Shown here in pieces: positions 1 through 7,983 of a stretch of DNA of 10,954 nucleotides. A program made the translations under genes and the position numbers. The DNA lies in contig JBLMYS010000072.1 of assembly GCA_050258415.1 (NCBI GenBank), positions 1-10,954 on the forward strand, written 5' to 3'. This stretch comes from JAAXKN01 sp050258415 (GTDB lineage: Bacteria > Bacteroidota > Ignavibacteria > Ignavibacteriales > SURF-24). The notes beneath the pieces are model-generated. The model saw only the letters and a list, made by a program, of their open reading frames with translations. It did no database searches and was not told the origin of the DNA. Within the stretch, counting starts at the first letter, position 1. The number at the start of each line of letters is the position of its first letter.

Positions 1-276
1 TACCCCTTTAACATCAATAACCGTATTTTCCTTCTTGAAGCTCCGGCTTGCAAGTTTGAAAGGTTCAGTAATTCTATATACTTCATGAACGCCTTCCAGG
101 ACCTTTACTTTTCTTATATCAAAGTCAGGTTTAACACCGATTGCGCCAAGCACAATCTGTTCAATACCCGTTGATTTATGAACATCAAAACCAAAATCCA
201 CCAGGTGTCTGATGATCTCTTCAATTTGCTGTTCTGATACATTTTTTTCTAAGACTACTACCACGGCTAACTCCAT
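1..276 (-). CDS. aroF: 3-deoxy-7-phosphoheptulonate (DAHP) synthase, N-terminal part (gene runs off the window)
   Basis: The first 92 codons of a minus-strand gene whose 3' end lies outside the window. The translation has the N-terminal ferredoxin-like/ACT-like regulatory domain of type I-beta DAHP synthases: a beta-strand start of Val-Val-Val-Val-Leu, a helix, a Gly-containing strand (IEQIVLGAIG), then KVLEGVHEVYRITEPFKLASR and the entry to the barrel (ENTVIDVKGV). The enzyme condenses phosphoenolpyruvate with erythrose-4-phosphate as the first step of aromatic amino-acid synthesis, and this domain carries feedback control in relatives. The ATG at 276 overlaps the stop of the upstream gene by one base (TAATG), which suggests translational coupling. 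A GTG at 264 is at least as good a start: it has GGAG six bases upstream and aligns with the usual MIVVL start of the family. The catalytic barrel is not visible, so the assignment rests on this domain alone. Confidence 0.82.
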   Translation of the reverse strand, partial: MELAVVVVLEKNVSEQQIEEIIRHLVDFGFDVHKSTGIEQIVLGAIGVKPDFDIRKVKVLEGVHEVYRITEPFKLASRSFKKENTVIDVKGV

Positions 277-923
277 TAATTATGAAACTTTTTTTCACCG
301 GCCTTTACTTCAATATCCACGTAATCATCTTTTGTAGGTATTGCACAGCTGTAGTTCGGACTATATGCGCAATATGGATTGTACGCCTGGTTGAAATCGA
401 TTGTATAAATATAATCCGGATTATCCACTTTCTCAAAGTCCAGATATCGCCCAACTCCGTATGATTCGTTATTTGTAGTACGGTCGGTAAACCAAATGCT
501 GTAATACTCCTGCCCCGTACGCGTAGAACCCTTGTAGACATTCATTTTGACATTTTTGCCGTCTAAATTAAATTTTATATATCCAAACCTTACGGCTTTC
601 CTGGGCTCCCCTTTTGTGCCGTAGACAGTAATGGTATCCTTATTTTCATATTCATACAGCTTGCTCTTAAAGACGTAAGAGGGATCCACGTCAAAATACT
701 TCAGGGGTTCAAAATGGACTTTCCCCTTAAAGTTAAACGGCGACTGCTGATCATTCTGCATCTCAAAATTCTTCTTCTGCCTCATATTTTCAACTTCAGC
801 AATATATTTTTTTTCTTCCTGAGTATAATGCTTTGAAAATACCCCGCTTAAGAAAAGAACAACTGCAACAGCCATTATAAAAGCCACCGCAAGGAGGTAC
901 TTTGATCTGGAATTTAATGCCAT
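276..923 (-). CDS. DUF1684 family membrane-anchored protein
   Basis: 215 residues with a hydrophobic segment at about 9-28 that acts as an uncleaved signal anchor or signal peptide; the rest should lie outside the cytoplasmic membrane. I recognise DUF1684 from the ordered motifs: LKYFDVDP near 74-81, FNLDG near 118-122, IWFTDRTT near 143-150, YGVGRYLD at 155-162, then DFNQAYNPYCAY at 176-187 and CAIP at 193-196, ending in a conserved AGEKK. The two cysteines C185 and C193 lie in the conserved block. The molecular function of the family is not established to my knowledge. The gene follows mutS after 16 bp and overlaps the DAHP synthase start, so it is the middle gene of a three-gene transcript. 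The ribosome site before the ATG at 923 is weak (AGAGTAG), as often seen in this group. The family call is confident; the role is unknown. Confidence 0.85.
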   Translation of the reverse strand: MALNSRSKYLLAVAFIMAVAVVLFLSGVFSKHYTQEEKKYIAEVENMRQKKNFEMQNDQQSPFNFKGKVHFEPLKYFDVDPSYVFKSKLYEYENKDTITVYGTKGEPRKAVRFGYIKFNLDGKNVKMNVYKGSTRTGQEYYSIWFTDRTTNNESYGVGRYLDFEKVDNPDYIYTIDFNQAYNPYCAYSPNYSCAIPTKDDYVDIEVKAGEKKFHN

Positions 924-939
924 TTTCTACTCTTTTGTC

Positions 940-3543
940 TTAATTTTTAATTTTCTTCTTCAGCTCATTCAGCTTATTTAAGGCTTCCATGGGGGTGATA
1001 TTGTCAATCTCCAGATCCGAGATCTCCTGCCTAATTGCGTCGTCTTTAACCTCAAAAAAGCTCAGCTGCATCTCATCTTTGGCCTTCATCTTTGCCAGGC
1101 GAGCTTTCTTAACCTCCATAGGTGTGAGCTCTTTTCCTTCCAGGTTCTCAAGTATCTCCTTAGCCCTTTTTGTTACAAACTCCGGCAAGCCCGCCATCTG
1201 CGCCACCTGAATGCCGTAGCTGTGGTCGGCACCGCCGGGAGACACCTTATGAAGGAAGATCACCTTGTCGCCATATTCCCTAACCTCAACCTTGAAGTTT
1301 TTAATTCTCGGGAATATAGTTGCCATTTCATTTAATTCATGGTAATGTGTTGCAAAGAGCGTCTTTGCCGAAAGATCCGGGTTTTCATGCAGATACTCGG
1401 TTATTGCCCATGCAATTGAAATTCCATCAAAGGTACTCGTGCCGCGTCCGATCTCATCAAGCAAAATAAGGCTTTTACCCGTGGCATTGTTAAGAATATT
1501 TGCAGCCTCCTGCATCTCAACTAAAAACGTGCTCTCGCCGGCAGATATGTTGTCGCTTGCGCCGACACGCGTATATATCTTGTCTACAAGTCCAATTGAG
1601 GCTTCACGGGCCGGTACAAATGATCCCACCTGAGCCAAAAGTACGATCAGTCCAAGCTGCCTTAGGTAGACAGACTTGCCTGCCATGTTGGGACCGGTAA
1701 GGACAATTATCTGTGTATCGGAATTATCCAGATGGTAGCTGTTTGGTGTAAACTTCTCCCCCGGTTTTAAGATCCTTTCGACAACCGGGTGACGCCCTTC
1801 CATAATATCAACAACGTCCGAATCATTTACATTTGGCTTTACATAATTGTACTGAACGGCACACTCGGCAAAGGATAAGTAGCAGTCGAGCATTGCTATT
1901 AGCTGAGCATTAGTCTGTATGGCCTCAGCCTGAAGAGAGACCGACTGCCTGATCTCATTAAAGAGCTGATACTCAAGATCGGCTATTTTCTCCTCAGCGT
2001 TTAAAATCTTGTCTTCATAAGTCTTAAGTTCAGGCGTTATAAACCTTTCCCCGTTTACAAGAGTCTGTTTTCTTATATAATCTTCCGGAATTTTGCTCAA
2101 GTTCGCGTTACTTATTTCAATATAGTAGCCGAAGACCTTATTATAGCTCACCTTAAGAGAAGAAATTCCCGTTCTTTCCCTCTCGCTTTTCTGGAGGTTG
2201 GCGATCCAGCTCTTTGCATTTTTCGAGAGGTCCCTCAGCTCATCAAGCTCGGGATTAAACCCATATGCAATAACTCCCCCGTCGCTTAAGGCTAAGGGTG
2301 GAAATTCGGAAAGGGCCTCTTCAACCAAAGCGACCGTCTTCTCCAGGCTCTCCAGTCGCGAGGAAATTTTACATAAAACAGGTGAAGTTATCTCAGATAA
2401 AAGCTCTTTAATAACGGGAATTTTCTTCAGCGAGTTTTTGAGGCTGATGATTTCTCTCGGGTTAGCTTTCCCGGTGCAGACCTTTGAAATAAGGCGTTCT
2501 AAATCCCCCACCTCTTTTAGTTCAGAGGTTAAACCGTTTCTTATGGGCTTATTCTTTACGAACTCCTCAATGCATTCCTGGCGCTGCAATATCGGTTCAA
2601 GCCTTCTTAATGGCGCTGAAATCCATTTCTTCAGCATGCGTCCGCCCATTGCAGTCTCGGTCTTATCCATTATGGATATTAGAGATCCTTCGCGGGCGCC
2701 GTCATTCATCGTGTATGTGATTTCCAGATTCCTCTTTGTCGCCGAATCGAGCATCATATACTCTGAAGGGTTATACCTGGCAATTTTGCTTATGTGAGTA
2801 AGATTAACCTTCTGCGTATCCTGCAGGTACTGCAGAATAACGCCCGCAGCAATAATGCCTGAAGTCAGGTGGTCTATGCCAAAACCCTTCAGGCTTACAG
2901 TCTTAAAGTGGCTTAAGAGGTTATCGCGGCAGTACTCGAAATTAAAGATCCAGTCGTCCATCTTTGTAAACCGTACGGACTGGTTCCAGCGTTCGGTCAG
3001 CTTCTGGACCTCCTCTTTATCCTTTTTCTGAACGAGTATTTCCGCGGGGCTTATGAGTTCCAGCTGGCTTAGTATGCTGTCTGTAGAAACTTCATATGTA
3101 AAAAATTCACCCGTCGATATGTCGCAGAAGGATATGCCTGCCATTCCGTCTTTAAGGCAGAGGGCGGCCAGGTAGTTGTTCTTTTTATGATCCAGGAGCT
3201 TATCCGACAAGGCAACCCCGGGTGTAACAACTTCAATTACCTCTCTTTTTACAATCCCCTTTGCAAATTTAGGGTTCTCAATCTGCTCGCAGACGGCAAC
3301 CCGGTAGCCGCTTCTTACCAGTTTCGGCAGGTATGCATCCAGTGCATGAAAAGGAAAACCGGCGAGGGGTGTATCCCCGGATGAGCCGTTAGATCTACGG
3401 GTTAAGGTAATTCCCAGCACTTTGGAAGCAATTTTTGCGTCTTCTTCAAACGTTTCAAAGAAATCACCTACCCTGAAGAGAAGTATGGTATCCGGGTGAC
3501 TTTCCTTTATCTTATGATATTGCGACATTAACGGGGTTGACAT
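940..3543 (-). CDS. mutS: DNA mismatch repair protein MutS
   Basis: 867 residues, full length for MutS1 (about 850-880). The protein binds mismatches and small loops in new DNA and starts mismatch repair with MutL. The mismatch-reading Phe-X-Glu motif is intact (F28-F29-E30, in GDFFE). Connector, core and lever regions fill roughly 120-570, with the clamp around PDELDELRDLS-type helices in the middle. The ABC-type ATPase shows Walker A GPNMAGKS at 617-624, Walker B ILLDEIGRG with D696-E697, the signature-like SAGESTF between them, and the conserved TLFATHYHEL after it. Near the C-terminus QLSFF (826-830) matches the sliding-clamp binding motif, followed by a helical dimer/tetramer tail. The ATG at 3543 has AAAGG four bases upstream and gives the standard TPLMSQY start. 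First gene of the operon; nothing is missing or broken. Confidence 0.98.
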   Translation of the reverse strand: MSTPLMSQYHKIKESHPDTILLFRVGDFFETFEEDAKIASKVLGITLTRRSNGSSGDTPLAGFPFHALDAYLPKLVRSGYRVAVCEQIENPKFAKGIVKREVIEVVTPGVALSDKLLDHKKNNYLAALCLKDGMAGISFCDISTGEFFTYEVSTDSILSQLELISPAEILVQKKDKEEVQKLTERWNQSVRFTKMDDWIFNFEYCRDNLLSHFKTVSLKGFGIDHLTSGIIAAGVILQYLQDTQKVNLTHISKIARYNPSEYMMLDSATKRNLEITYTMNDGAREGSLISIMDKTETAMGGRMLKKWISAPLRRLEPILQRQECIEEFVKNKPIRNGLTSELKEVGDLERLISKVCTGKANPREIISLKNSLKKIPVIKELLSEITSPVLCKISSRLESLEKTVALVEEALSEFPPLALSDGGVIAYGFNPELDELRDLSKNAKSWIANLQKSERERTGISSLKVSYNKVFGYYIEISNANLSKIPEDYIRKQTLVNGERFITPELKTYEDKILNAEEKIADLEYQLFNEIRQSVSLQAEAIQTNAQLIAMLDCYLSFAECAVQYNYVKPNVNDSDVVDIMEGRHPVVERILKPGEKFTPNSYHLDNSDTQIIVLTGPNMAGKSVYLRQLGLIVLLAQVGSFVPAREASIGLVDKIYTRVGASDNISAGESTFLVEMQEAANILNNATGKSLILLDEIGRGTSTFDGISIAWAITEYLHENPDLSAKTLFATHYHELNEMATIFPRIKNFKVEVREYGDKVIFLHKVSPGGADHSYGIQVAQMAGLPEFVTKRAKEILENLEGKELTPMEVKKARLAKMKAKDEMQLSFFEVKDDAIRQEISDLEIDNITPMEALNKLNELKKKIKN

Positions 3544-3566
3544 AAAACCTTTATTTTTTATTCAAA

Positions 3567-3595
3567 AATATACTTTAATATGCTAATAATATCAA
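3567..3595 (-). promoter_or_regulatory. Promoter of the mutS-DUF1684-DAHP synthase operon
   Basis: Read on the minus strand, TTGATA (3595-3590, 5 of 6 to the sigma70 -35) and TATATT (3572-3567, 5 of 6 to the -10) are separated by exactly 17 bp. Transcription would start near 3560, leaving a leader of about 17 bases that holds the AAAGG ribosome site. The same sequence also contains TATTTTTG, which fits the Bacteroidota TAnnTTTG element, so both sigma models point to the same place. Confidence 0.6.
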
Positions 3596-3762
3596 TTTTT
3601 AGCTCCTTTATTATGGATATATTCTCCTTTAATCACGATATCTTTTCATTTTCCACGGCCCTTCTTTCATGAATAATTAACGATAGATACTTAAAAAAGA
3701 ATTTGGTAATTTATTGTTAATTGATTTTCATTCAGGGGTTGCTTAATTGATATATTAGCGGT

Positions 3763-3790
3763 AATGCAGCCTTATGCAGAATAGTGCATT
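3763..3790. promoter_or_regulatory. Phased TGCA repeats, possible operator upstream of the GH13 gene
   Basis: TGCA occurs at 3765-3768, 3775-3778 and 3785-3788, that is, on the same helix face at exact 10-bp steps. The first two are part of a direct repeat ATGCAG, and the outer two form an inverted pair AATGCA/TGCATT. The block lies about 70 bp before the GH13 start and just after the only plausible -10 (TATATT, 3751-3756). A regulator binding side by side would fit; chance is not excluded. Confidence 0.3.
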
Positions 3791-3856
3791 GTTTTTGTTT
3801 GTCATCGTCTAAAGACGTCGTTTATTTTCTTCTAATTACAAGGGGCAGGAATATTT

Positions 3857-6800
3857 ATGCAGAAAAAAGATGGGACTTTGAAAATCCCAATTCACGTGTT
3901 TCAGAGCGCTTTACAGGGTAAAATGCAGGAAATCATCAGGGGTTATGAATTTCATATCTCAAGAAGAGCAAGGGAAAAATACGATTTTGATGAATCAATA
4001 TTCTCTTATAACGGGAATGTTGTCTTTGCAAATTTCCACGCCTCCCGCATTTTCGCGCAGAAATTAAATGAAAAGCGGACTCCGGAAAATTCAGTTAAAT
4101 CAGGCCAGATAAACGCTATGGGACTGCTGGATGAAATATACCATTTCATATTGCGCCAATATGAAACAAATGCTAACCCGGAGGTTTTTAAGCGCGCCAT
4201 TGAACACGTAAAAAAATATTCCGGCGAAGAAGAGCTCAGGCGAACACTCCTCAGCTTCGTAAGGCAGTTCCCGCCCATGGAAGTCTATAAGAATAATCAG
4301 GACCCGGAAGAGTACCTGAGAGACTACCATGAAGGCAAACCGAATACGGAAGTGGTTCTTGAGGAGCTGATACTCCTTTTCTTTGCTAATTATAACCCGG
4401 CAAACCGTGACTTTAAGGAGCTCTTTTCAGACGAGGAGCTCATGGTACTTACTCCTTATATAAAAGTCATAAACCAGCTGGAGGACTTCTTCTTAAATGA
4501 GAAAAAATACGGGCCCGACGACCAGCCTATTTTTGATCTTTTAAGAACCCCCATTGTTGCAAACCCCGATAGTCTGGAAGAACAGCTTAAGTTTATTGCA
4601 AACCGCTGGTCTATTATTCTCGACTTAAGATATCTGGATAAGCTCCTTCGAGGTGTGGACATGATAAAGGAAGACTACCGCCTTGGAGCCTGGGGAATGG
4701 GAGGCGGAGCCCCCACGGCTGTACCCAGATATAAGGCAGGAGCCGGAGATATGGATTTTCTTACTTTGGGTAAATCGGGCTACAGGTACGGACGCGATGC
4801 CCACCTGGATTTTCAGGAGGCTGAAAAGTTTACACCCGACGTGCACTGGATGCCCCAGGTGGTCCTGCTTGCTAAAAACGTCTACGTCTGGCTCGACCAG
4901 CTTTCAAGGAAATACTCAAGGCATATTGCACATTTAGACCAGATACCTGACGAGGAGCTGGATATGATAGCCGGCTTTAACTTTACCGGGCTCTGGCTTA
5001 TTGGGCTCTGGGAAAGAAGCCGGGCTTCGCAAAGAATTAAACAGCTTACGGGTAACCCTGAGGCTGTGCCTTCGGCTTATTCTGTATATGACTATGTTAT
5101 TGCGTACGACCTGGGGGGAGAACACGCTTTCCAGAACCTTAACTATCGCTGCCGTCAAAGAGGTATTCGACTTGCAAGTGATATGGTACCTAACCACATG
5201 GGAATCTATTCCAAATGGGTTATTGAGCACCCGGACTATTTTATACAGAGCCCATACAGCCCTTTTCCGAACTACAGGTTCACGGGACCTGATTTGTCGG
5301 AGGACCCAAGCGTTCAGTTGAGGATAGAAGACGGCTACTGGTCGAAGACCGATGCCGCTGTTGTCTTCCAGAGAATAGATAACAGGACAGGCGAAGTGCG
5401 CTATATATATCACGGAAATGACGGCACCAATATGCCGTGGAATGATACGGCACAGCTAGATTTGCTGAAAGACTACGTGCGTGAGGCCGTAATACAGACC
5501 ATTTTCCACGTTGCACGGAAAACCTCAATCATACGTTTTGATGCCGCAATGACTCTTGCAAAACGTCATTTCCACCGCCTGTGGTACCCGCAGCCCGGTA
5601 CCGGGGGCGATATACCTTCGCGCAGTGACTATGGCCTGAGGCAGGAAGAGTTCAATCAGCTTTTCCCCAAAGAATTCTGGAGGGAAGTTGTAGACAGGAT
5701 TAACGAGGAAATGCCCGATACTCTCCTTCTAGCAGAGGCATTCTGGCTCATGGAAGGTTACTTCGTGCGCACGCTCGGGATGCACAGAGTTTATAACAGC
5801 GCGTTCATGCATATGATGATGAAAGAGGAAAACGAAAAGTACCGCAAGGTTATCTCAAGCACGCTGGAGTTTAATCCCGAGATATTAAAACGTTACGTCA
5901 ACTTCATGAGCAATCCCGACGAGGAGACTGCAATAAGGCAGTTCGGGACGGACGACAAGTATTTCGGCGTTGCAACACTTATGGTTACACTACCCGGGCT
6001 TCCGATGTTTGCCCACGGGCAGGTTGAAGGCTATTCCGAGAAGTACGGCATGGAATACAAGAGAGCATACTATAACGAGTTTGTAAATGAGTACCTGGTC
6101 GACCGTCACAGGAGGGAAATATTTCCTCTCATGAAAAAAAGGTACATGTTCAGCCAGGTGGATAACTTCTGGTTCTACGACTTTTTTACCAATGATGGCA
6201 ATGTGAATCAGAACGTCTTTGCCTACACAAATAAGTTCGGGGATGAAAAGGCAATTGTAGTATATAACAATAAATTTTCCGAAACTACGGGCTGGATTAG
6301 CCGCACAACCGGAAAGTCCATCCCTACAGGTGCAGGCGAAGAAAGAACCACAATTTATTCAAGCCTTGTCCCTGCACTGGGCCTCAGGACAGACGACAAG
6401 TATTTCTACGTCTATCGCGACCTTGTAACTAACCTTGAATATATAAGGCTCGGTCGTGAGTTGGGTGAAAAGGGTTTGTTTATTCACCTGAAGCCTTTTA
6501 AGTATCATGTATTCCTGGACTTCCGTGAGGTTTATGATCAGACCGGAGAATATGAAGAGATCTGGAAGAGTCTTAATGGCGCGGGGGTTTCAAGCATCGA
6601 AGAGGCTTTAATTGAATCCAGGCTCTCCGGTGTACATGAAGCATTACTAAATCTTTTTGACAACAGGGCTATTGAGCTCGTGAGCGACCTATTTGTAAAG
6701 GACAAGGAGATTAAGAACACTGAAAATACGTTAAAGCTTATAATCGGCCGTTACGAGTATTTCATCAACCAAATAAGAGAACACATACAGGCAGACGGCA

Positions 6801-7585
6801 GCGCGCCGGTTCTGCTTGACAATTTTACAAACGGACTGAATGCAATTAAGTCAATTAACGACCTATTGATTGACAACGATATTATTATTGAAAATGAAGC
6901 CGTTACAAATGATTTCAGAAAGTCACTTCTTCTAAGCCGTGAATCCAATTACCCGAGGAACCTCCTGATTTACGCACTGTGGTTAAGTCTGAAAGACTTA
7001 GGAATCTTGAGACAAAAAGACGACACAGGCTCGCGCACAATTGAGCTTTTTGATGAATTGTATCTGACAAAACCCCTTCAGCAGATACTGCACCGGTTGG
7101 GCAGAAGCCCATACGAGGTAGATCAGGTAATAAAGCTTGTAAGGGTTCTGCTTAAAAATAAATCCTCGCTTTCAAGAAAGGCAGTTCAGGCGGCTCCTTC
7201 TGAAGAAAAGAATGCAGGGAAAGCTTCAGTAAAAGCAAACGCTGAAATTTCGGCCGGCAGCAGGGCTGAACTTGAAAAAGAAGAACGTGAGATGATTGAA
7301 AAGCTCCTTGGCGATGAAGAAGTAAAGTCCTACATAGGCGTTAACCACTATGAAGGAGAATGGTACTACAGCAAGGAAAACCTTGAAGAGCTGGGCAACT
7401 GGCGCATGACCTTAAGGATTATGAGTTATCTGTGCGGGCTTGAGGACATAACAAAAAAGAACACTGCCCTGTTCAGTTACATAAAGGACAGTTACTACAT
7501 GAACCGTTACTTAAAAGAGATATCGGACAATTCCGAATACAAACTCAACAACCTTAAAGCAAACCTCACGGCAGTAACCGTTTAG
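3857..7585 (+). CDS. Giant alpha-amylase (GH13) family glycoside hydrolase with long N- and C-terminal extensions
   Basis: 1242 residues, no signal peptide, so probably cytoplasmic and acting on alpha-glucans such as glycogen or maltodextrin. Residues 1-330 are mostly helical and match no domain I can name. A GH13 barrel runs from about 340 to 780: region I DMVPNH (442-447), region II with R560 and the nucleophile D562 in IRFDAA, region III LLLAEAFW with acid/base E627, and region IV NPDEE with D688 as third carboxylate. The usual Asn-His-Asp of region IV reads Asn-Pro-Asp (686-688). GLPMFAHGQ near 714-722 is the expected segment after region IV. A beta domain (about 785-895) follows, then a helical region, a charged Ala/Ser/Glu-rich linker (about 1100-1140) and a final domain of about 100 residues. 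The ATG at 3857 has AGGA six bases upstream. Monocistronic. Whether it hydrolyses, debranches or transfers glucan cannot be told from sequence. Confidence 0.88.
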   Translation: MQKKDGTLKIPIHVFQSALQGKMQEIIRGYEFHISRRAREKYDFDESIFSYNGNVVFANFHASRIFAQKLNEKRTPENSVKSGQINAMGLLDEIYHFILRQYETNANPEVFKRAIEHVKKYSGEEELRRTLLSFVRQFPPMEVYKNNQDPEEYLRDYHEGKPNTEVVLEELILLFFANYNPANRDFKELFSDEELMVLTPYIKVINQLEDFFLNEKKYGPDDQPIFDLLRTPIVANPDSLEEQLKFIANRWSIILDLRYLDKLLRGVDMIKEDYRLGAWGMGGGAPTAVPRYKAGAGDMDFLTLGKSGYRYGRDAHLDFQEAEKFTPDVHWMPQVVLLAKNVYVWLDQLSRKYSRHIAHLDQIPDEELDMIAGFNFTGLWLIGLWERSRASQRIKQLTGNPEAVPSAYSVYDYVIAYDLGGEHAFQNLNYRCRQRGIRLASDMVPNHMGIYSKWVIEHPDYFIQSPYSPFPNYRFTGPDLSEDPSVQLRIEDGYWSKTDAAVVFQRIDNRTGEVRYIYHGNDGTNMPWNDTAQLDLLKDYVREAVIQTIFHVARKTSIIRFDAAMTLAKRHFHRLWYPQPGTGGDIPSRSDYGLRQEEFNQLFPKEFWREVVDRINEEMPDTLLLAEAFWLMEGYFVRTLGMHRVYNSAFMHMMMKEENEKYRKVISSTLEFNPEILKRYVNFMSNPDEETAIRQFGTDDKYFGVATLMVTLPGLPMFAHGQVEGYSEKYGMEYKRAYYNEFVNEYLVDRHRREIFPLMKKRYMFSQVDNFWFYDFFTNDGNVNQNVFAYTNKFGDEKAIVVYNNKFSETTGWISRTTGKSIPTGAGEERTTIYSSLVPALGLRTDDKYFYVYRDLVTNLEYIRLGRELGEKGLFIHLKPFKYHVFLDFREVYDQTGEYEEIWKSLNGAGVSSIEEALIESRLSGVHEALLNLFDNRAIELVSDLFVKDKEIKNTENTLKLIIGRYEYFINQIREHIQADGSAPVLLDNFTNGLNAIKSINDLLIDNDIIIENEAVTNDFRKSLLLSRESNYPRNLLIYALWLSLKDLGILRQKDDTGSRTIELFDELYLTKPLQQILHRLGRSPYEVDQVIKLVRVLLKNKSSLSRKAVQAAPSEEKNAGKASVKANAEISAGSRAELEKEEREMIEKLLGDEEVKSYIGVNHYEGEWYYSKENLEELGNWRMTLRIMSYLCGLEDITKKNTALFSYIKDSYYMNRYLKEISDNSEYKLNNLKANLTAVTV

Positions 7586-7593
7586 CCTTGCAA

Positions 7594-7645
7594 AAACGGC
7601 GTAGCCGTTTCATATTTGTCGCCCAGGGTTCGCCAGAACCCTGGG
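7594..7645 (-). repeat. Double-hairpin repeat, copy A
   Basis: Read on the minus strand: a perfect 10-bp stem (CCCAGGGTTC, 4-base loop, GAACCCTGGG; 7645-7622), then a linker GACAAATATG, then a second stem AAACGGC/GCCGTTT (7610-7594) with a 3-base loop. The GGGTTC start, the GGGC-ACAAA-ATG linker and the two-stem layout match copy B, which lies in the opposite orientation. It begins nine bases after the GH13 stop and may protect or end that transcript, though no T-tract follows. Confidence 0.6.
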
Positions 7646-7667
7646 AAAATTACGTCACCCCATCCCT

Positions 7668-7691
7668 AAAAAACCACGTCAGCGGTTTTTT
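7668..7691 (+). terminator. Intrinsic terminator of the GH13 gene
   Basis: AAAAAACC (7668-7675) pairs with GGTTTTTT (7684-7691); the pairing continues inward with one mismatch to a GTCA loop. The six T at the 3' side form the release tract. It lies 83 bp after the stop. Because the 5' arm is A-rich, it could also work on the minus strand, but no minus-strand gene feeds into it. Confidence 0.6.
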
Positions 7692-7795
7692 ATCTGTTAC
7701 ATGGATCAAAATTTCACATGAATTACACAATCAATAATTTATTCATATATGTCGCCACCGGCTGGGCTCTGTGGAATGTGGGGGATTCTATACCC

Positions 7796-7862
7796 GGGGT
7801 TCCGGCATCCCTTCGGGATTTGTCACCGCGGGCTACAAACATGTCGTCCGCGAGAGGCGGAC
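7796..7862 (+). repeat. Double-hairpin repeat, copy B
   Basis: Starts GGGGTTCC, then stem 1 ATCCC-TTC-GGGAT (7807-7819), a conserved linker TTTGTCACCGCGGGCTA, then ACAAACATG and stem 2 GTCCGC/GCGGAC (7846-7862). From GGGGTTCC to GGGCTA it agrees with copy C at 36 of 40 aligned positions plus one gap. The stem 1 difference is compensatory (T-A here, C-G in copy C), so the folded form appears to be kept. No coding sense is needed to explain it. Confidence 0.7.
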
Positions 7863-7955
7863 TCTATGAGTACTCCATTCTTTTGAAATGGAACTATTGT
7901 TCGGCCTATGTAATATTTATACGGATAGAATAAAATAATAACGTTTTAGAATTAT

Positions 7956-7983
7956 TTGAATTTTAATTAGATTCGCATATAAT
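7956..7983 (+). promoter_or_regulatory. Candidate promoter overlapping the start of the 185-residue gene
   Basis: TTGAAT (7956-7961) and a perfect TATAAT (7978-7983) are 16 bp apart. The -10 covers the first two bases of the ATG at 7982, so a transcript from it would start near 7990, inside the annotated gene. Either the promoter is a chance AT-rich match or translation starts further down. Confidence 0.35.

Larger units (their letters stand above)
3544..3856. other. Divergent intergenic region between mutS and the GH13 gene
   Basis: 313 bp of AT-rich DNA with no gene. Besides the mutS promoter it holds two direct CTCCTTTA repeats (3603-3610 and 3624-3631, 21 bp apart), a set of three TGCA cores exactly 10 bp apart (3765, 3775, 3785), and a small palindrome CGTCT-AA-AGACG at 3806-3817. 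No convincing -35/-10 pair for the GH13 gene is visible; TATATT at 3751-3756 is the best -10 but lacks a good -35. The ribosome site of the GH13 gene is the AGGA at 3847-3850. Confidence 0.6.
7586..7981. other. Intergenic repeat cluster after the GH13 gene
   Basis: 396 bp without a convincing gene. It holds hairpin repeat copy A (7594-7645), a terminator (7668-7691), hairpin repeat copy B (7796-7862) and the candidate promoter of the next gene (7956-7983). A 71-codon reading frame at 7718-7933 runs straight through copy B and is taken as non-coding. The stretch ATGTCGCCACCGG at about 7749-7761 resembles the 3' part of the same repeat and may be another worn copy. Confidence 0.6.

Noticed and set aside
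2198..2797. 199-codon reading frame opposite mutS
   Set aside because: It lies entirely within the intact mutS gene on the other strand, has Ser-rich composition typical of antisense frames, and no homology I can recognise.
4934..5413. 159-codon minus-strand frame opposite the GH13 gene
   Set aside because: It overlaps the catalytic barrel coding region, which has clear conserved motifs; it is a shadow frame.
7718..7933. 71-codon plus-strand reading frame
   Set aside because: It runs through hairpin repeat copy B, its middle is simply the translated repeat, and it has no ribosome site; repeats of this sort often yield such false small proteins.
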